Positions 8,982-19,776 of a stretch of DNA of 64,000 nucleotides are shown here, piece after piece. Source of the DNA: Lysobacter sp. ISL-50 (GTDB lineage: Bacteria > Pseudomonadota > Gammaproteobacteria > Xanthomonadales > Xanthomonadaceae); assembly GCF_018612875.1 (NCBI RefSeq), contig NZ_JAGGRI010000003.1:19658-83657 (forward strand). The letters run 5' to 3'. The position numbers were made by a program, and so were the translations under genes. Numbering within the stretch: position 1 is the first letter of the stretch; each line of letters begins with the position of its first letter. The notes under the pieces are model-generated. The model saw nothing but the letters and a program-made list of their open reading frames with translations, was not told where the DNA came from and did no database searches.

Positions 8982-11900
8982 ATGCAAGCCACGCAACAAA
9001 GTTTGTACGACCCCCGCGACGAGCGGGACAGCTGCGGTTTCGGACTGATCGCGCAACTCGACGATCGCCCTAGCCGAGCCCTGGTCGATCGCGCCCTGGA
9101 GGCGCTCTCGCGCATGACCCACCGCGGCGGCGTCGCCGCCGACGGCCTCAGCGGCGACGGCTGCGGTCTGCTGATCCGCCATCCCGACGCGTTTTTGCGC
9201 CTGATCGCGCGCGAAGCCAACATCCGCCCGGGCCCGCATTTCGCCGCCGGCCTGGTGTTCCTGCCGCACGACGCCAGCCAGGCCGGCGTCGCCCGCGACA
9301 CGCTCAACGAAACCCTGCGCAGCGAAGGCATGCGCGTGACCGGTTGGCGCGTGGTGCCGGTGAACCTGGACGCCTGCGGCGATCTGGCGCGCAAGACCAT
9401 GCCGCGCATCGAGCAGATTTTCGTCGATGCCGCCGCGCCGTTCGACCCGGCCGGCTTCCAGCGCTCCTTGTTCCTGGCGCGCCGCCGCGCCGAACAGCGC
9501 CTGCGCGCGATCAAGGACTTCTATGTGGTCAGCCTGTCCTCGGCCAGCATCGGCTACAAGGGCATGGTGCTGCCGGACCGGCTGATGCAGCTGTATCCGG
9601 ACCTGCAGCGCGCCGAGCTGGCCGCCAGCGCGGTGGTGTTCCACCAGCGCTTCTCCACCAACACCACGCCGCGCTGGCCGCTGGCGCAGCCGTTCCGCCT
9701 GCTCGCGCACAACGGCGAGATCAACACCATCGCCGGCAACCGCGCCTGGGCGCAGGCGCGCGCCTACACCTGGCGCACGCCGAGCCTGGACCTGCGCGAG
9801 TTCGATCAGGTCGTCAGCACCGACGGCTCGGATTCGCAGAGCCTGGACAACATGCTCGAAGTGCTGCAGGCCGGCGGCATGGACCTGCTCAAGGCGATGC
9901 GCATCCTGATTCCGCCGGCGACCCAGTCGCTGGAATACAAGGACGCCGATCTGGCCGCGTTCTACGAGTACTACGCGCTCAACACCGAGCCGTGGGACGG
10001 CCCGGCCGGCATCGTCACCTGCGACGGCCGCTACGCCGCCTGCACGCTCGACCGCAACGGCCTGCGCCCGGCGCGCTGGCTGCGCTCGCGCGATCGCCAT
10101 TTCCTGATCGCTTCCGAGGCCGGGGTGTGGGAGCTGCCGGTGGAGGAGATCGAAGCCAAGGGCAAGCTCGGCCCGGGCGAGATGATCGCCGCCGACCTGT
10201 ACCAGGGCGAGCTGCTCGATTCGGAAGCCATCGACCGCATCAACCGCGCGCGCGCGCCGTACAAGCGCTGGCTCAAGCAGGGCATGACCTACCTGCACAG
10301 CGAGCTGATCGATCCCAACCTCGCCGCCGAGCCGTTCGATCACGAAACCCTGGCCGGTTTCCAGAAGCTGTTCCAGCTGACCCGCGAAGAACGCGAGCAG
10401 GTGCTGCGCCCGCTGGCCGAGATCGAACAGGAAGCCACCGGCTCGATGGGCGACGACGTGCCGATGGCGGTGCTGTCGCAACAGGTGCGGCCGCTGTACG
10501 ACCACTTCCGCCAGGCCTTCGCCCAGGTCACCAATCCGCCGATGGACCCGTTGCGCGAGGATTGCGTGATGTCGCTGGCGACCCAGATCGGGCGCGAGGG
10601 CAACGTCTTCGTCGATGGCCCGGGCAATGTCGGCCACATCCATCTGAACTCGCCGGTGCTCGCCCAGCGCAAGCTGCGCCAGTTGCTGTCGATGGCGCCT
10701 TACGATCAGTCGCACCACTACATCGACCTGAACTACACCGCCGAGGAAGGTCTCAAGGCCGCGCTGTTGCGGCTGTGCGCGCAAGCCGAGCAGGCCACGC
10801 GCGACGGCAACGTGCTGCTGATCGTCACCGACCGGCGTCCGCGCCGCGACGCGCTGATGATGCACGCGCTGCTCGCCACCGGCGCGATCCACCAGCACCT
10901 GACCCGGGTCGGCCTGCGCTGCGAGGCCAATCTGATCATCGAGACCGGCACCGCGCGCGATCCGCATCATTTCGCCTGCCTGATCGGCTTCGGCGCGACC
11001 GCGGTGTATCCGTACCTGGCCTACCAGACCCTGCACGACCTAGGCGCGCGCGGCATCCTGCGCACCAAGCACGGCGAGGTCGCGCAGATCGGCCGCAGCT
11101 ACCGCCGCGCGATCAAGAAGGGCCTGCTGAAGATCATCTCGAAGATGGGCATCGCCACCATCGGCAGTTATCGCGGCGCGCAGTTGTTCGAGATCATCGG
11201 CCTGGACAAGGAAGTCGTCGATATGTGCTTCACCGGCGCGCCTTCGCGCATCGCCGGCGCCGGTTTCGAGCTGTTGCAGGAAGACAACCAGACCCTGGCC
11301 GACATCGGTTGGGATGCCAATCGCCTGCCCGAGATCGGCGGCCTGCTCAAGTACACGCCGGGCGGCGAATATCACCTGTTCAATCCCGACGTGGTCACGC
11401 GCCTGCAGCGCGCGGTCGGCAGCGGCGAGTGGAGCGACTGGCAGCACTACGCCGAGGCGGTCAACGAACGCCCGACCGCGGCGCTGCGAGATCTGCTGGA
11501 GCTCAACGCCGATCCGGCCAAGGCGATTGCGATCGAGGAGGTCGAACCGGTCGCCGACATCGTGCGCCGCTTCGATTCGGCGGCGATGAGCCTGGGCGCG
11601 TTGTCGCCGGAAGCGCACGAAGCGCTGGCGATCGCGATGAACCGTCTGGGCGGGCGCTCCAATTCGGGCGAAGGCGGCGAAGACCCGGCGCGTTATCGCA
11701 GCGACAAGGTCTCGAAGATCAAGCAGATCGCCTCGGGCCGTTTCGGCGTGACACCGGAGTATCTGGTCAACGCCGAAGTGCTGCAGATCAAGATCGCCCA
11801 GGGCGCCAAGCCCGGCGAAGGCGGCCAGCTGCCCGGCCATAAGGTCAACGAACTGATCGCGCGCCTGCGCTACGCGATGCCCGGCATCGGCCTGATTTCG

Positions 11901-13436
11901 CCGCCGCCGCATCACGACATCTATTCGATCGAAGACCTCGCGCAGTTGATCCACGACCTGCGCCAGGTCAATCCGCAGGCGCTGATCTCGGTCAAGCTGG
12001 TGTCGCACGCGGGCGTGGGCACCATCGCCACTGGCGTGGCGAAAGCCGGCGCCGACCTGGTGACGGTGTCGGGCCACGACGGCGGCACCGGCGCCAGTCC
12101 GCTGTCGTCGATCCGCTACGCCGGCACGCCGTGGGAACTGGGCCTGGCCGAAGCGCGTCAGGCGCTGATCGCCAACGATCTGCGCGAGCGGGTGATTCTT
12201 CAAACCGATGGCGGCCTGAAGAGCGGGCTGGACGTGATCAAGGCCGCGCTGCTGGGCGCGGAGAGCTTCGGCTTCGGCACCGCGCCGATGATCGCGCTGG
12301 GCTGCAAGTACCTGCGCATCTGCCACCTCAACAATTGCGCCACCGGCGTCGCCACCCAGGACGCCGGCCTGCGCCGCGATCATTTCACCGGCCTGCCCGA
12401 GCGCGTGGAGAACTTCTTCCGCCTGCTGGCCGAGGAAGTGCGGCATTGGCTGGCCTCGCTGGGCGTGCGCACGCTCGGCGAACTGGTCGGCCGCACCGAT
12501 CTGCTCAAGCAAAGCGAAGGCGACAGCGCGCGCCAGCAATGCCTGGACCTGTCGCCGCTGCTGGCCGGATCGGGTCTGGCCCACGGCGGCCATTGCGGCA
12601 TGCCGGCGCCGGCGGCGGAACCCGACGGCCTGTCGGCGCAGTTGGAAGCCGAACTGGCCGAGGTGATCGCGAACAAGGCCGGCGGCGATTTCAGCTACAA
12701 GATCCGCAACACCGACCGCAGCATCGGCGCGCGCCTGTCCGGGCGCATCGCCCGCGCCCACGGCGATCGCGGCATGAACGATGCGCCGATCACCCTGCGC
12801 TTCAACGGCACCGCCGGGCAGAGCTTCGGCGCATTCCAGGCCGGCGGCCTGCATTTCGAGCTGTCGGGCGAAGCCAACGACTACGTCGGCAAGGGCATGG
12901 CGGGCGGCCGCATCGTGCTGCGTCCGCCGGCGGGCGCGCGTTATGTCGCCAATGAGACACCGATTCTCGGCAACACCTGTCTGTACGGCGCCACCGGCGG
13001 CGAGCTGTACGCCGCCGGCCGCGCCGGCGAGCGTTTCGGCGTGCGCAATTCCGGCGCGACCGCGGTGGTGGAAGGCGCCGGCGATCACTGCTGCGAATAC
13101 ATGACCGGCGGCGTGGTCGCGGTGCTGGGCCGCACCGGGTTGAACTTCGGCGCGGGGTTTACCGGCGGCATGGCGTATGTGCTCGATACCGAGCGCGATT
13201 TCGTCGATCGCTACAACCATGAGCTGATCGACATCCTGCGCATTTCCGCCGACGGCTTCGAGCATCACCGCTCGCACCTGCACGACCTGCTGGAAACGCA
13301 TGTGGCATTGACCGGCAGCGTGTGGGCGCGGCGGATTCTGGATGAGATGCGCGACTACCTGGGCAAGTTCTGGCTGGTGAAGCCGAAGGCGGCGAGCCTG
13401 GAGTCGCTGGCCGAGACGTTGAGGAGTGCGGCGTGA
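8982..13436 (+). CDS. gltB: Glutamate synthase (NADPH) large subunit
   Basis: The 1,484-aa protein makes glutamate from glutamine and 2-oxoglutarate with the small subunit. A 17-residue propeptide precedes Cys18 (SCGFGLIAQ), which becomes the N-terminal nucleophile of the type II glutaminase domain. The FMN-binding synthase domain includes SGHDGGTGASPLSSI. The 3Fe-4S cluster cysteines sit in CRICHLNNCATGV (with C-x4-C). The C-terminal GXGXG beta-helix contains YVGKGMAGGRIVLRPP. The ATG at 8,982 follows CCGGAG. gltD follows after a 265-bp spacer filled by a repeat pair, so the two genes may be separately attenuated. Confidence 0.97.
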   Translation: MQATQQSLYDPRDERDSCGFGLIAQLDDRPSRALVDRALEALSRMTHRGGVAADGLSGDGCGLLIRHPDAFLRLIAREANIRPGPHFAAGLVFLPHDASQAGVARDTLNETLRSEGMRVTGWRVVPVNLDACGDLARKTMPRIEQIFVDAAAPFDPAGFQRSLFLARRRAEQRLRAIKDFYVVSLSSASIGYKGMVLPDRLMQLYPDLQRAELAASAVVFHQRFSTNTTPRWPLAQPFRLLAHNGEINTIAGNRAWAQARAYTWRTPSLDLREFDQVVSTDGSDSQSLDNMLEVLQAGGMDLLKAMRILIPPATQSLEYKDADLAAFYEYYALNTEPWDGPAGIVTCDGRYAACTLDRNGLRPARWLRSRDRHFLIASEAGVWELPVEEIEAKGKLGPGEMIAADLYQGELLDSEAIDRINRARAPYKRWLKQGMTYLHSELIDPNLAAEPFDHETLAGFQKLFQLTREEREQVLRPLAEIEQEATGSMGDDVPMAVLSQQVRPLYDHFRQAFAQVTNPPMDPLREDCVMSLATQIGREGNVFVDGPGNVGHIHLNSPVLAQRKLRQLLSMAPYDQSHHYIDLNYTAEEGLKAALLRLCAQAEQATRDGNVLLIVTDRRPRRDALMMHALLATGAIHQHLTRVGLRCEANLIIETGTARDPHHFACLIGFGATAVYPYLAYQTLHDLGARGILRTKHGEVAQIGRSYRRAIKKGLLKIISKMGIATIGSYRGAQLFEIIGLDKEVVDMCFTGAPSRIAGAGFELLQEDNQTLADIGWDANRLPEIGGLLKYTPGGEYHLFNPDVVTRLQRAVGSGEWSDWQHYAEAVNERPTAALRDLLELNADPAKAIAIEEVEPVADIVRRFDSAAMSLGALSPEAHEALAIAMNRLGGRSNSGEGGEDPARYRSDKVSKIKQIASGRFGVTPEYLVNAEVLQIKIAQGAKPGEGGQLPGHKVNELIARLRYAMPGIGLISPPPHHDIYSIEDLAQLIHDLRQVNPQALISVKLVSHAGVGTIATGVAKAGADLVTVSGHDGGTGASPLSSIRYAGTPWELGLAEARQALIANDLRERVILQTDGGLKSGLDVIKAALLGAESFGFGTAPMIALGCKYLRICHLNNCATGVATQDAGLRRDHFTGLPERVENFFRLLAEEVRHWLASLGVRTLGELVGRTDLLKQSEGDSARQQCLDLSPLLAGSGLAHGGHCGMPAPAAEPDGLSAQLEAELAEVIANKAGGDFSYKIRNTDRSIGARLSGRIARAHGDRGMNDAPITLRFNGTAGQSFGAFQAGGLHFELSGEANDYVGKGMAGGRIVLRPPAGARYVANETPILGNTCLYGATGGELYAAGRAGERFGVRNSGATAVVEGAGDHCCEYMTGGVVAVLGRTGLNFGAGFTGGMAYVLDTERDFVDRYNHELIDILRISADGFEHHRSHLHDLLETHVALTGSVWARRILDEMRDYLGKFWLVKPKAASLESLAETLRSAA

Positions 13437-13466
13437 TGGGGGGCTGGTTTGCGGCAACGGCAACGG

Positions 13467-13640
13467 CGAATCCCCCCTGCCCCCCTTTTTCAAAGGGGGG
13501 AACGGCAACGGCTGATTGGGCGACGGTGACGACGATGATTGGAATTTCGCGGTTCGAGCATTCAAGCAAGCATCTGCCCGCCCCGACGGTAAAACCGACC
13601 GGGTTCCCCCCTTTGAAAAAGGGGGGCCAGGGGGGATTCG
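13467..13640. repeat. Inverted pair of dispersed AATCCCCCC...GGGGGGAA repeats between gltB and gltD
   Basis: Two ~38-bp copies lie in opposite orientation at 13,467-13,502 and 13,602-13,640. Each contains its own hairpin (CCCCCC-TTT-GAAAAA-GGGGGG type), and together they can form one long stem with a ~100-bp loop. The same element occurs as another inverted pair at 18,618-18,736, so it is a genome-dispersed REP-like element. Its position between gltB and gltD could affect mRNA stability or termination. Confidence 0.8.
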
Positions 13641-13659
13641 CTTTGGCTGTCGCTCCTGA

Positions 13660-15234
<1,575 letters not shown>

Positions 15235-15237
15235 CGT

Positions 15238-15376
15238 CGTTCCCTTCTCCCGCTTGCGGGAGAAGGTGCCCGGAGGGCGGATGAGGGCATGCGCGATCTG
15301 GTTTGCGACGCAAGTTGCCACGTCGCGTGCCCTCACCCCAACCCTCTCCCGCAAGCGGGAGAGGGAGAGGAGCAGA
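15238..15376. repeat. Inverted CTCTCCCGCTTGCGGGAGAG repeat pair between gltD and folE
   Basis: Two oppositely oriented copies, around 15,241-15,288 and 15,320-15,370, each contain a strong hairpin (CTCCCGC-TT-GCGGGAG) and the side sequence GCCCTCACCCCAACCC or its complement. This type of repeat is common in Xanthomonas and Lysobacter intergenic regions. It sits between two convergent genes and could act as a bidirectional terminator. Confidence 0.8.
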
Positions 15377-15390
15377 TCACAGAAGCAGAA

Positions 15391-15984
15391 TCAGCGCCCC
15401 GGACCCACATCGATGAACCGCAGGAACTCCGCGCGCGTGCGCGCATCGTCGCGGAACATGCCGAGCATCTTCGAGGTGATCATGCTCACGCCGCGCTTGT
15501 GCACGCCGCGGGTGGTCATGCACTCGTGCGCGCCCTCGATCACCACGCCCACGCCGAGCGGCTGCAGCACGTCCTGGATCGATTGCGCGATCTGCGCGGT
15601 CATCTTTTCCTGCACCTGGAAGCGCCGCGCATAGGTCTCGACCACGCGCGCCAGCTTGCTGATGCCCACGACCTTGCCGCTGGGCAGATAGCCGACGTGG
15701 GCCTTGCCGATGATCGGCGCCATGTGGTGCTCGCAGTGGCTTTCGAACTCGATGTCGCGCAACACGATCATCTCGTCGTAGCCGGCGACTTCCTCGAAGG
15801 TGCGCGCCAGGTACTCGCGCGGATCGTCGTCGTAGCCGCTGAACCAGTCGCCGTAGGCCTCGACCACGCGCTTGGGCGTGTCCAGCAGACCTTCGCGGGC
15901 GGGATCTTCGCCGGCCCAGGCCAGCAGAGTGCGGACCGCGGCTTCGGCTTGATCGCGGCTGGGCTTGTCGGGGGTGTCGGCCAT
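15391..15984 (-). CDS. folE: GTP cyclohydrolase I
   Basis: This 197-aa enzyme converts GTP to 7,8-dihydroneopterin triphosphate, the first step of folate and pterin synthesis. It carries TPKRVVEAY, the zinc-ligand motif [29 protein letters not shown], the catalytic region [18 protein letters not shown], and the second zinc Cys in HECMTTRGV. Length and motifs are typical. It is a single gene convergent with gltD. Confidence 0.96.
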   Translation of the reverse strand: MADTPDKPSRDQAEAAVRTLLAWAGEDPAREGLLDTPKRVVEAYGDWFSGYDDDPREYLARTFEEVAGYDEMIVLRDIEFESHCEHHMAPIIGKAHVGYLPSGKVVGISKLARVVETYARRFQVQEKMTAQIAQSIQDVLQPLGVGVVIEGAHECMTTRGVHKRGVSMITSKMLGMFRDDARTRAEFLRFIDVGPGR

Positions 15985-16052
15985 GAGTCGGCCTCGTTCG
16001 GTGGGAGGGGAATGCTATCAAGCCGGGATTCGGGATTGGGGATTGGTTGGAC

Positions 16053-16134
16053 GGGAATCGGGAATCGGGAATCGTAGAAAAGCCGCCAGGCCTCCCAGCT
16101 TTAGGCTTTTACGATTCCCGATTCCCGATTCCCG
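16053..16134. repeat. Inverted GGGAATC triplet repeat forming a long hairpin
   Basis: Three copies of GGGAATC followed by TAGAAAAGCC (16,053-16,085) are mirrored by GGCTTTTACGATTCC and further GATTCCC units (16,105-16,134). The arms give a near-perfect stem of about 30 bp with a ~20-nt loop. It lies in the folE upstream spacer and is probably a dispersed repeat. Confidence 0.7.
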
Positions 16135-16136
16135 GC

Positions 16137-16166
16137 AAAAAAAAGGTCGCCCAAAGCAGGCGACCA
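16137..16166 (-). terminator. Rho-independent terminator for the leftward gene ending at 16,219
   Basis: On the minus strand, GGTCGCC-TGCTTTG-GGCGACC is followed directly by a run of eight T. The 7-bp GC-rich stem plus U-tract is a textbook intrinsic terminator. Confidence 0.85.
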
Positions 16167-16218
16167 GTTGACTCCCCGGGGGAGAGAGACCTAGGGAGCA
16201 GAGCCGGTGCGCGGGTTG

Positions 16219-16569
16219 TCAGCGCTCCGGCCGGTCGAGCGCGTGGGGCAGATTGCGCTCGATGTGGTGCCAACCGTCGCGCACGGCGTCGCGCGCTTCG
16301 GCCCAGTGCAGTCGCGACGAGGCCCGGCAATGGGTCCAGTCGCGCGCGAGTTCGTCCTCGACCTCCTCGAAGCGGCGTCCGCCGCAATGCAGATAGCTGT
16401 CGTAACCGTAGCGATAGGCCGGCTCGTAATCGGGCCATTCGCGACCGGCGCTGTAATACGCGGCGAAACGGAATTCACGGTGAAAGTGTTCGCGGTACTC
16501 CCCAGGGTCGATTGCCTGCGCGACGGCGGCGCCGACCTGGGTTTCGTCGTGTTTGCTCATGGCTTGCAT
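16219..16569 (-). CDS. Hypothetical protein (116 aa)
   Basis: A soluble, acidic and aromatic-rich protein: YREHFHREFRFAAYYSAGRE, DYEPAYRYGYDSYLHCGGRR, FEEVEDELARDW, and SRLHWAEARDAVRDGWHHIER near the end. The pattern of a Tyr-rich front followed by an ARDAVRDGW helix is one I have seen in uncharacterised proteobacterial proteins, often next to general-stress genes. It has no signal peptide or membrane segment and no known function. It is followed by a clear intrinsic terminator. Confidence 0.65.
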   Translation of the reverse strand: MQAMSKHDETQVGAAVAQAIDPGEYREHFHREFRFAAYYSAGREWPDYEPAYRYGYDSYLHCGGRRFEEVEDELARDWTHCRASSRLHWAEARDAVRDGWHHIERNLPHALDRPER

Positions 16570-16807
16570 CGACTTGCCTTAAACGCCAAACGCGTCCATG
16601 AGCCCACGCTAGGCCCTGGCGGATGCAATGCAGGTGAAGACGCGGCGTGACGGCGGCGATGTTCAGCTAAAGTTCGCGTCGCGCTCAGCAGCGTTAGCGC
16701 CGCGTGAGGATTTCGATCCGCCACAGGCTGGGCGAAGGCCGATACGCGGCATCGGCCGAGTGTTCAGGCGATGCTCGGACGAGCGCCGATACCGAGGCCG
16801 CGGGCGC

Positions 16808-18499
16808 TTACTCGGCCTGCAGCACCACCGCGATATCGCGGCTGCCGCTCTGCGCCACGCTGACCGCGTTGCGGCCGGCGGCGGTGGCGTTGCGCAGGGC
16901 GAAGCGCACGCGTTCGAACAATGCCGCCACCTGCTCGCCGCGTTGCGACATGGCCAGGCCGATGCTCACGCTGATGGTGATTTCGTGGCCGTCGATGCGG
17001 AACGGACGCTGGGCGAAGGTCTCGCCGATGCGCCGCGCCAGCAGCTCGCATTCGCCGCGCTCGCATTCGCTGACGATGCCGAAGCAATCGCCCTCCATGC
17101 GCGCGATGGTGTCGTCCGGGCTCAGCACCCCGCGCATGCGCGACAGGGCCTGCTGCAGCAGCGCATCGCCGACCGCGCGGCCGTAGCGCGCGTTGACCTC
17201 GCCGAAACCGTCCAGATCCACCAGCAGCAGGCCGTAGGTGTTGACGTTGAGGCTGCCCGGCGAGGACCAGGCTTCCAGCATCTGCTCCAGCACCTGGGCG
17301 TTGAGCGCGCCGGTGAGCGGATCGCGTTCGACCGACTGCCGCGCCAGCAGCACGATGCGATGGCGGTTGGCGGCGTGCTGGCTCAGGGCCAGCGCCAGCA
17401 CCGCCGATTCCAGCACCGCGGTCAGGGCCAGGCCGCGTTCGGCCCATTCGGCGTCCTGCAGGCCCAGGATGTTCGCCGCCAGCGCGGCGGCCAGCACCAG
17501 CATCGGCGTCCAGCCCAGCAGGTAATAGCCGGCGTAGGGCGCGCCCTTGCGCCAGGCCACCACCGCGATCACCAGCATCAGCGGCACGCCCAGCAGCAAC
17601 AGCGCGTTGCCGCCGATGTACCACCAGCCGTAGACGTGTTCGCGCAGCAGCACCAGGACCAACAGCCAGAACATGTTCGCCCACTGGATGCTGCGCAGCA
17701 CCCAGGTGGTGCGCGGCATCAATCGCGGCAGGTCGAGGAAGCGCAGGCTGAAGCCGATCTGGAAGATCGTCGCCAGGGTCGCCAGCGCCCACCCCACCGC
17801 CGGTTCGCTGGCCATGCCGGCCAGCCCCCACATTTCCGAGGCATCGCCCGATCGCAGCAGCAGGTAGGTGGCCATGCACGCCAGATAGGCGCCGTAGCCC
17901 AGGTAGACGAAGTCGCGGAACGCCACCCACACGCCGACCATCGCCACCGCCATCAGCATCATCGCGGTGAAGGCGGCGGCCATGAAACGCGCGTCGCCGC
18001 GCTCCTGCCGGGCCAGTTCGGGAATGCTCGCGAACGACAGGCGGATTTCGCTCATCGCCGCGCGGCCCTTGATGCGCACATAGGCCACGGTCGAAGTCGG
18101 CCAGCCGTTGGGCAGCGACAGCACCCAGCCGCGCCGCATCAGCGGCACGCCGCCGCGTTCGGCGTCCTGGATTTCGCGCAGATGCGCCGCGCCCGGCGGG
18201 TAGTACAGCAGCGGCCCCATCGCGCGCGAGCCGCGCACCACCAGCATCAGGCCGTCGCCGGGCTTGATCGAGCGCTGGCTGGTCAGGCGCAGCCAGTAAC
18301 CCTCCGAGCGGCGCGGCAGGCTGAAGCGGATGACGTCGTCGGGACGCTCGGCGGTCAGGCTGCGCATCACCGGCGCGCCCACCGGCGGCGTCTGCAGGTC
18401 GGTGTCGGTCATCAACACCTCGACCTTCAGCGATTGCGCCGCGGCCGGCGCGCACAGGCAGGCCAACGCGACCATCAGCGCCCACAGGGCCTTGCGCAT
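16808..18499 (-). CDS. 7TMR-DISM membrane protein with a degenerate GGDEF domain
   Basis: This 563-aa protein has a signal peptide (residues 1-21), a periplasmic 7TMR-DISM extracellular domain to about residue 170, seven or eight membrane helices (about 175-390), and a C-terminal GGDEF domain starting near DPLTGALNAQVLEQ. The signature GGDEF is EGDCF (residues 469-473), so the first Gly and the catalytic Glu are lost. The Asp in LLLVDLDGFGEVN is retained. Diguanylate cyclase activity is therefore unlikely; GTP or c-di-GMP sensing or a structural role is more plausible. It is a single leftward gene. Confidence 0.8.
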   Translation of the reverse strand: MRKALWALMVALACLCAPAAAQSLKVEVLMTDTDLQTPPVGAPVMRSLTAERPDDVIRFSLPRRSEGYWLRLTSQRSIKPGDGLMLVVRGSRAMGPLLYYPPGAAHLREIQDAERGGVPLMRRGWVLSLPNGWPTSTVAYVRIKGRAAMSEIRLSFASIPELARQERGDARFMAAAFTAMMLMAVAMVGVWVAFRDFVYLGYGAYLACMATYLLLRSGDASEMWGLAGMASEPAVGWALATLATIFQIGFSLRFLDLPRLMPRTTWVLRSIQWANMFWLLVLVLLREHVYGWWYIGGNALLLLGVPLMLVIAVVAWRKGAPYAGYYLLGWTPMLVLAAALAANILGLQDAEWAERGLALTAVLESAVLALALSQHAANRHRIVLLARQSVERDPLTGALNAQVLEQMLEAWSSPGSLNVNTYGLLLVDLDGFGEVNARYGRAVGDALLQQALSRMRGVLSPDDTIARMEGDCFGIVSECERGECELLARRIGETFAQRPFRIDGHEITISVSIGLAMSQRGEQVAALFERVRFALRNATAAGRNAVSVAQSGSRDIAVVLQAE

Positions 18500-18617
18500 A
18501 CCCAGGTCCGCCCCCGCGAGAATGAGCGTTGAAGTCTAGCCGGAGTCGGCGCGGGCGGGATGGCCGATCGAGGCGCAATCGGGCGTCCTCACAAACCCAA
18601 CGCCCCCACCTACCGGC

Positions 18618-18736
18618 TTCCCCCCTTTGAAAAAGGGGGGTTAGGGGGGATTTGCTCTTCAAGTTCAGATGGGCGCGAGGACTGCTTTCAGAGCAAAGGC
18701 AAATCCCCCCTACCCCCCTTTTTCAAAGGGGGGGAA
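18618..18736. repeat. Inverted pair of TTCCCCCC...GGGGGGATTT repeats
   Basis: Copies at 18,618-18,655 and 18,699-18,736 are inverted relative to each other and identical in type to the gltB-gltD spacer element. Here the pair is arranged in the opposite order (ATTTGC ends facing inwards). It lies between the GGDEF gene and the leftward transporter gene. Confidence 0.8.
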
Positions 18737-18783
18737 GCGCCGTTTCTATTTAACTTTCATCGGGGAGAACTCGTCGTTTCGAT

Positions 18784-19776
18784 TCAACCGCCGCGATCGC
18801 TGCGCAATTCCTTCACCCGGCGATCGTTGCCCGCCGCCGCGCGCGCGGCGACCACGCTGAATGCGACGATCCCGAGCATGACCACGCAGGCGCCGGCCAG
18901 CGCGCGGCCCTGCGGCCAGGCTTCGCCGAGCCACAGCGCGCCGATCACGGTGGCGAACAGGATTTCCGCCGCCTGCATGGCCTCGGCCGCGGCCAGCGCG
19001 GTCGGATCGTTGCGGACCATGCCGGTGGCCTGGAAGAACAGCACCGTCGCGATCACCCCGGCGCCCAGCGCCACGCCCGCGGCCAGGACCACCTGTCCGG
19101 CCGGCGGCGGGCCCGCTTCGATCCCGGCATACAACGCCACCGCCCACCACAACGGCTGGCTCGCCAGGGTCATGCCGAACACGCGCTGGGTGGCGTTGAG
19201 TTCGGTCCCGGTCTTTTCCAGATGCAGCAGCAGGCCACGATTGCCCAGCGGATAAGCGACCGCGCCGATCGCCACGCAGACCAGCGCGATCCAGCCGGCG
19301 CGATCCAGCCGCCCGCCGCCGTGGCCGAGTTGCAGCAACAGCACGCCGGCCACGATCACCGCGCCGGTCGCCAGCGCCGGCAGCGGAATCCGCGCGCGCG
19401 CGTCGCGATACAAAAACGGCGCGCACAGCATTCCGGCGATCACGGTCAGCTGGAAGGTGCCGGCCACCAGCCACGACGGCCCGCTGGAGGCGGCGTAGCT
19501 CAGGCACAGGTAGAACAGCACGAAGCCGATCCCGCTCCACAGCAGCCACGGCCCGGGATGAGTGCGGATCGCCCGCCACACCGGCCGCACGCCGCCCAGC
19601 AGCGGCATCGCCACCAGCAGCATCGGCAGGGTGAACAGATAACGCAGCGCCGCGGTCCAGGCCCAATGCCCGCCGGCGTTGGCGGCGGCGCGGTTGAGCA
19701 CGTAGGTGCAGGTGAAGAACAGCGCCGAAGCCAGTGCGATCGACACCGCCCACAAGGCCTGGCGGCTGGCGCTCAT
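18784..19776 (-). CDS. EmrE/EamA-type multidrug resistance efflux transporter (DMT superfamily)
   Basis: A 330-aa protein with about ten membrane helices in two repeated halves, as in DMT-superfamily exporters. Landmarks are ALFFTCTYVLNRAAANAGGHW, LVAGTFQLTVIAGMLCAPFLYRD, and the second-half IGALWLGEAWPQGRALAGA. The start ATG at 19,776 overlaps the bioC stop (ATGA), placing it in the bioH-bioC transcript. A role in exporting a metabolite is possible from context, but the substrate is unknown. Confidence 0.75.
   Translation of the reverse strand: MSASRQALWAVSIALASALFFTCTYVLNRAAANAGGHWAWTAALRYLFTLPMLLVAMPLLGGVRPVWRAIRTHPGPWLLWSGIGFVLFYLCLSYAASSGPSWLVAGTFQLTVIAGMLCAPFLYRDARARIPLPALATGAVIVAGVLLLQLGHGGGRLDRAGWIALVCVAIGAVAYPLGNRGLLLHLEKTGTELNATQRVFGMTLASQPLWWAVALYAGIEAGPPPAGQVVLAAGVALGAGVIATVLFFQATGMVRNDPTALAAAEAMQAAEILFATVIGALWLGEAWPQGRALAGACVVMLGIVAFSVVAARAAAGNDRRVKELRSDRGG

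Noticed and set aside
15985-16052. Riboswitch upstream of folE
   Set aside because: No conserved aptamer core seen; the structure present is the GATTCCC-type repeat.
16628-18532. 634-aa plus-strand open frame
   Set aside because: Antisense to the GGDEF protein; low-complexity Gln/Arg/His, no start signal.
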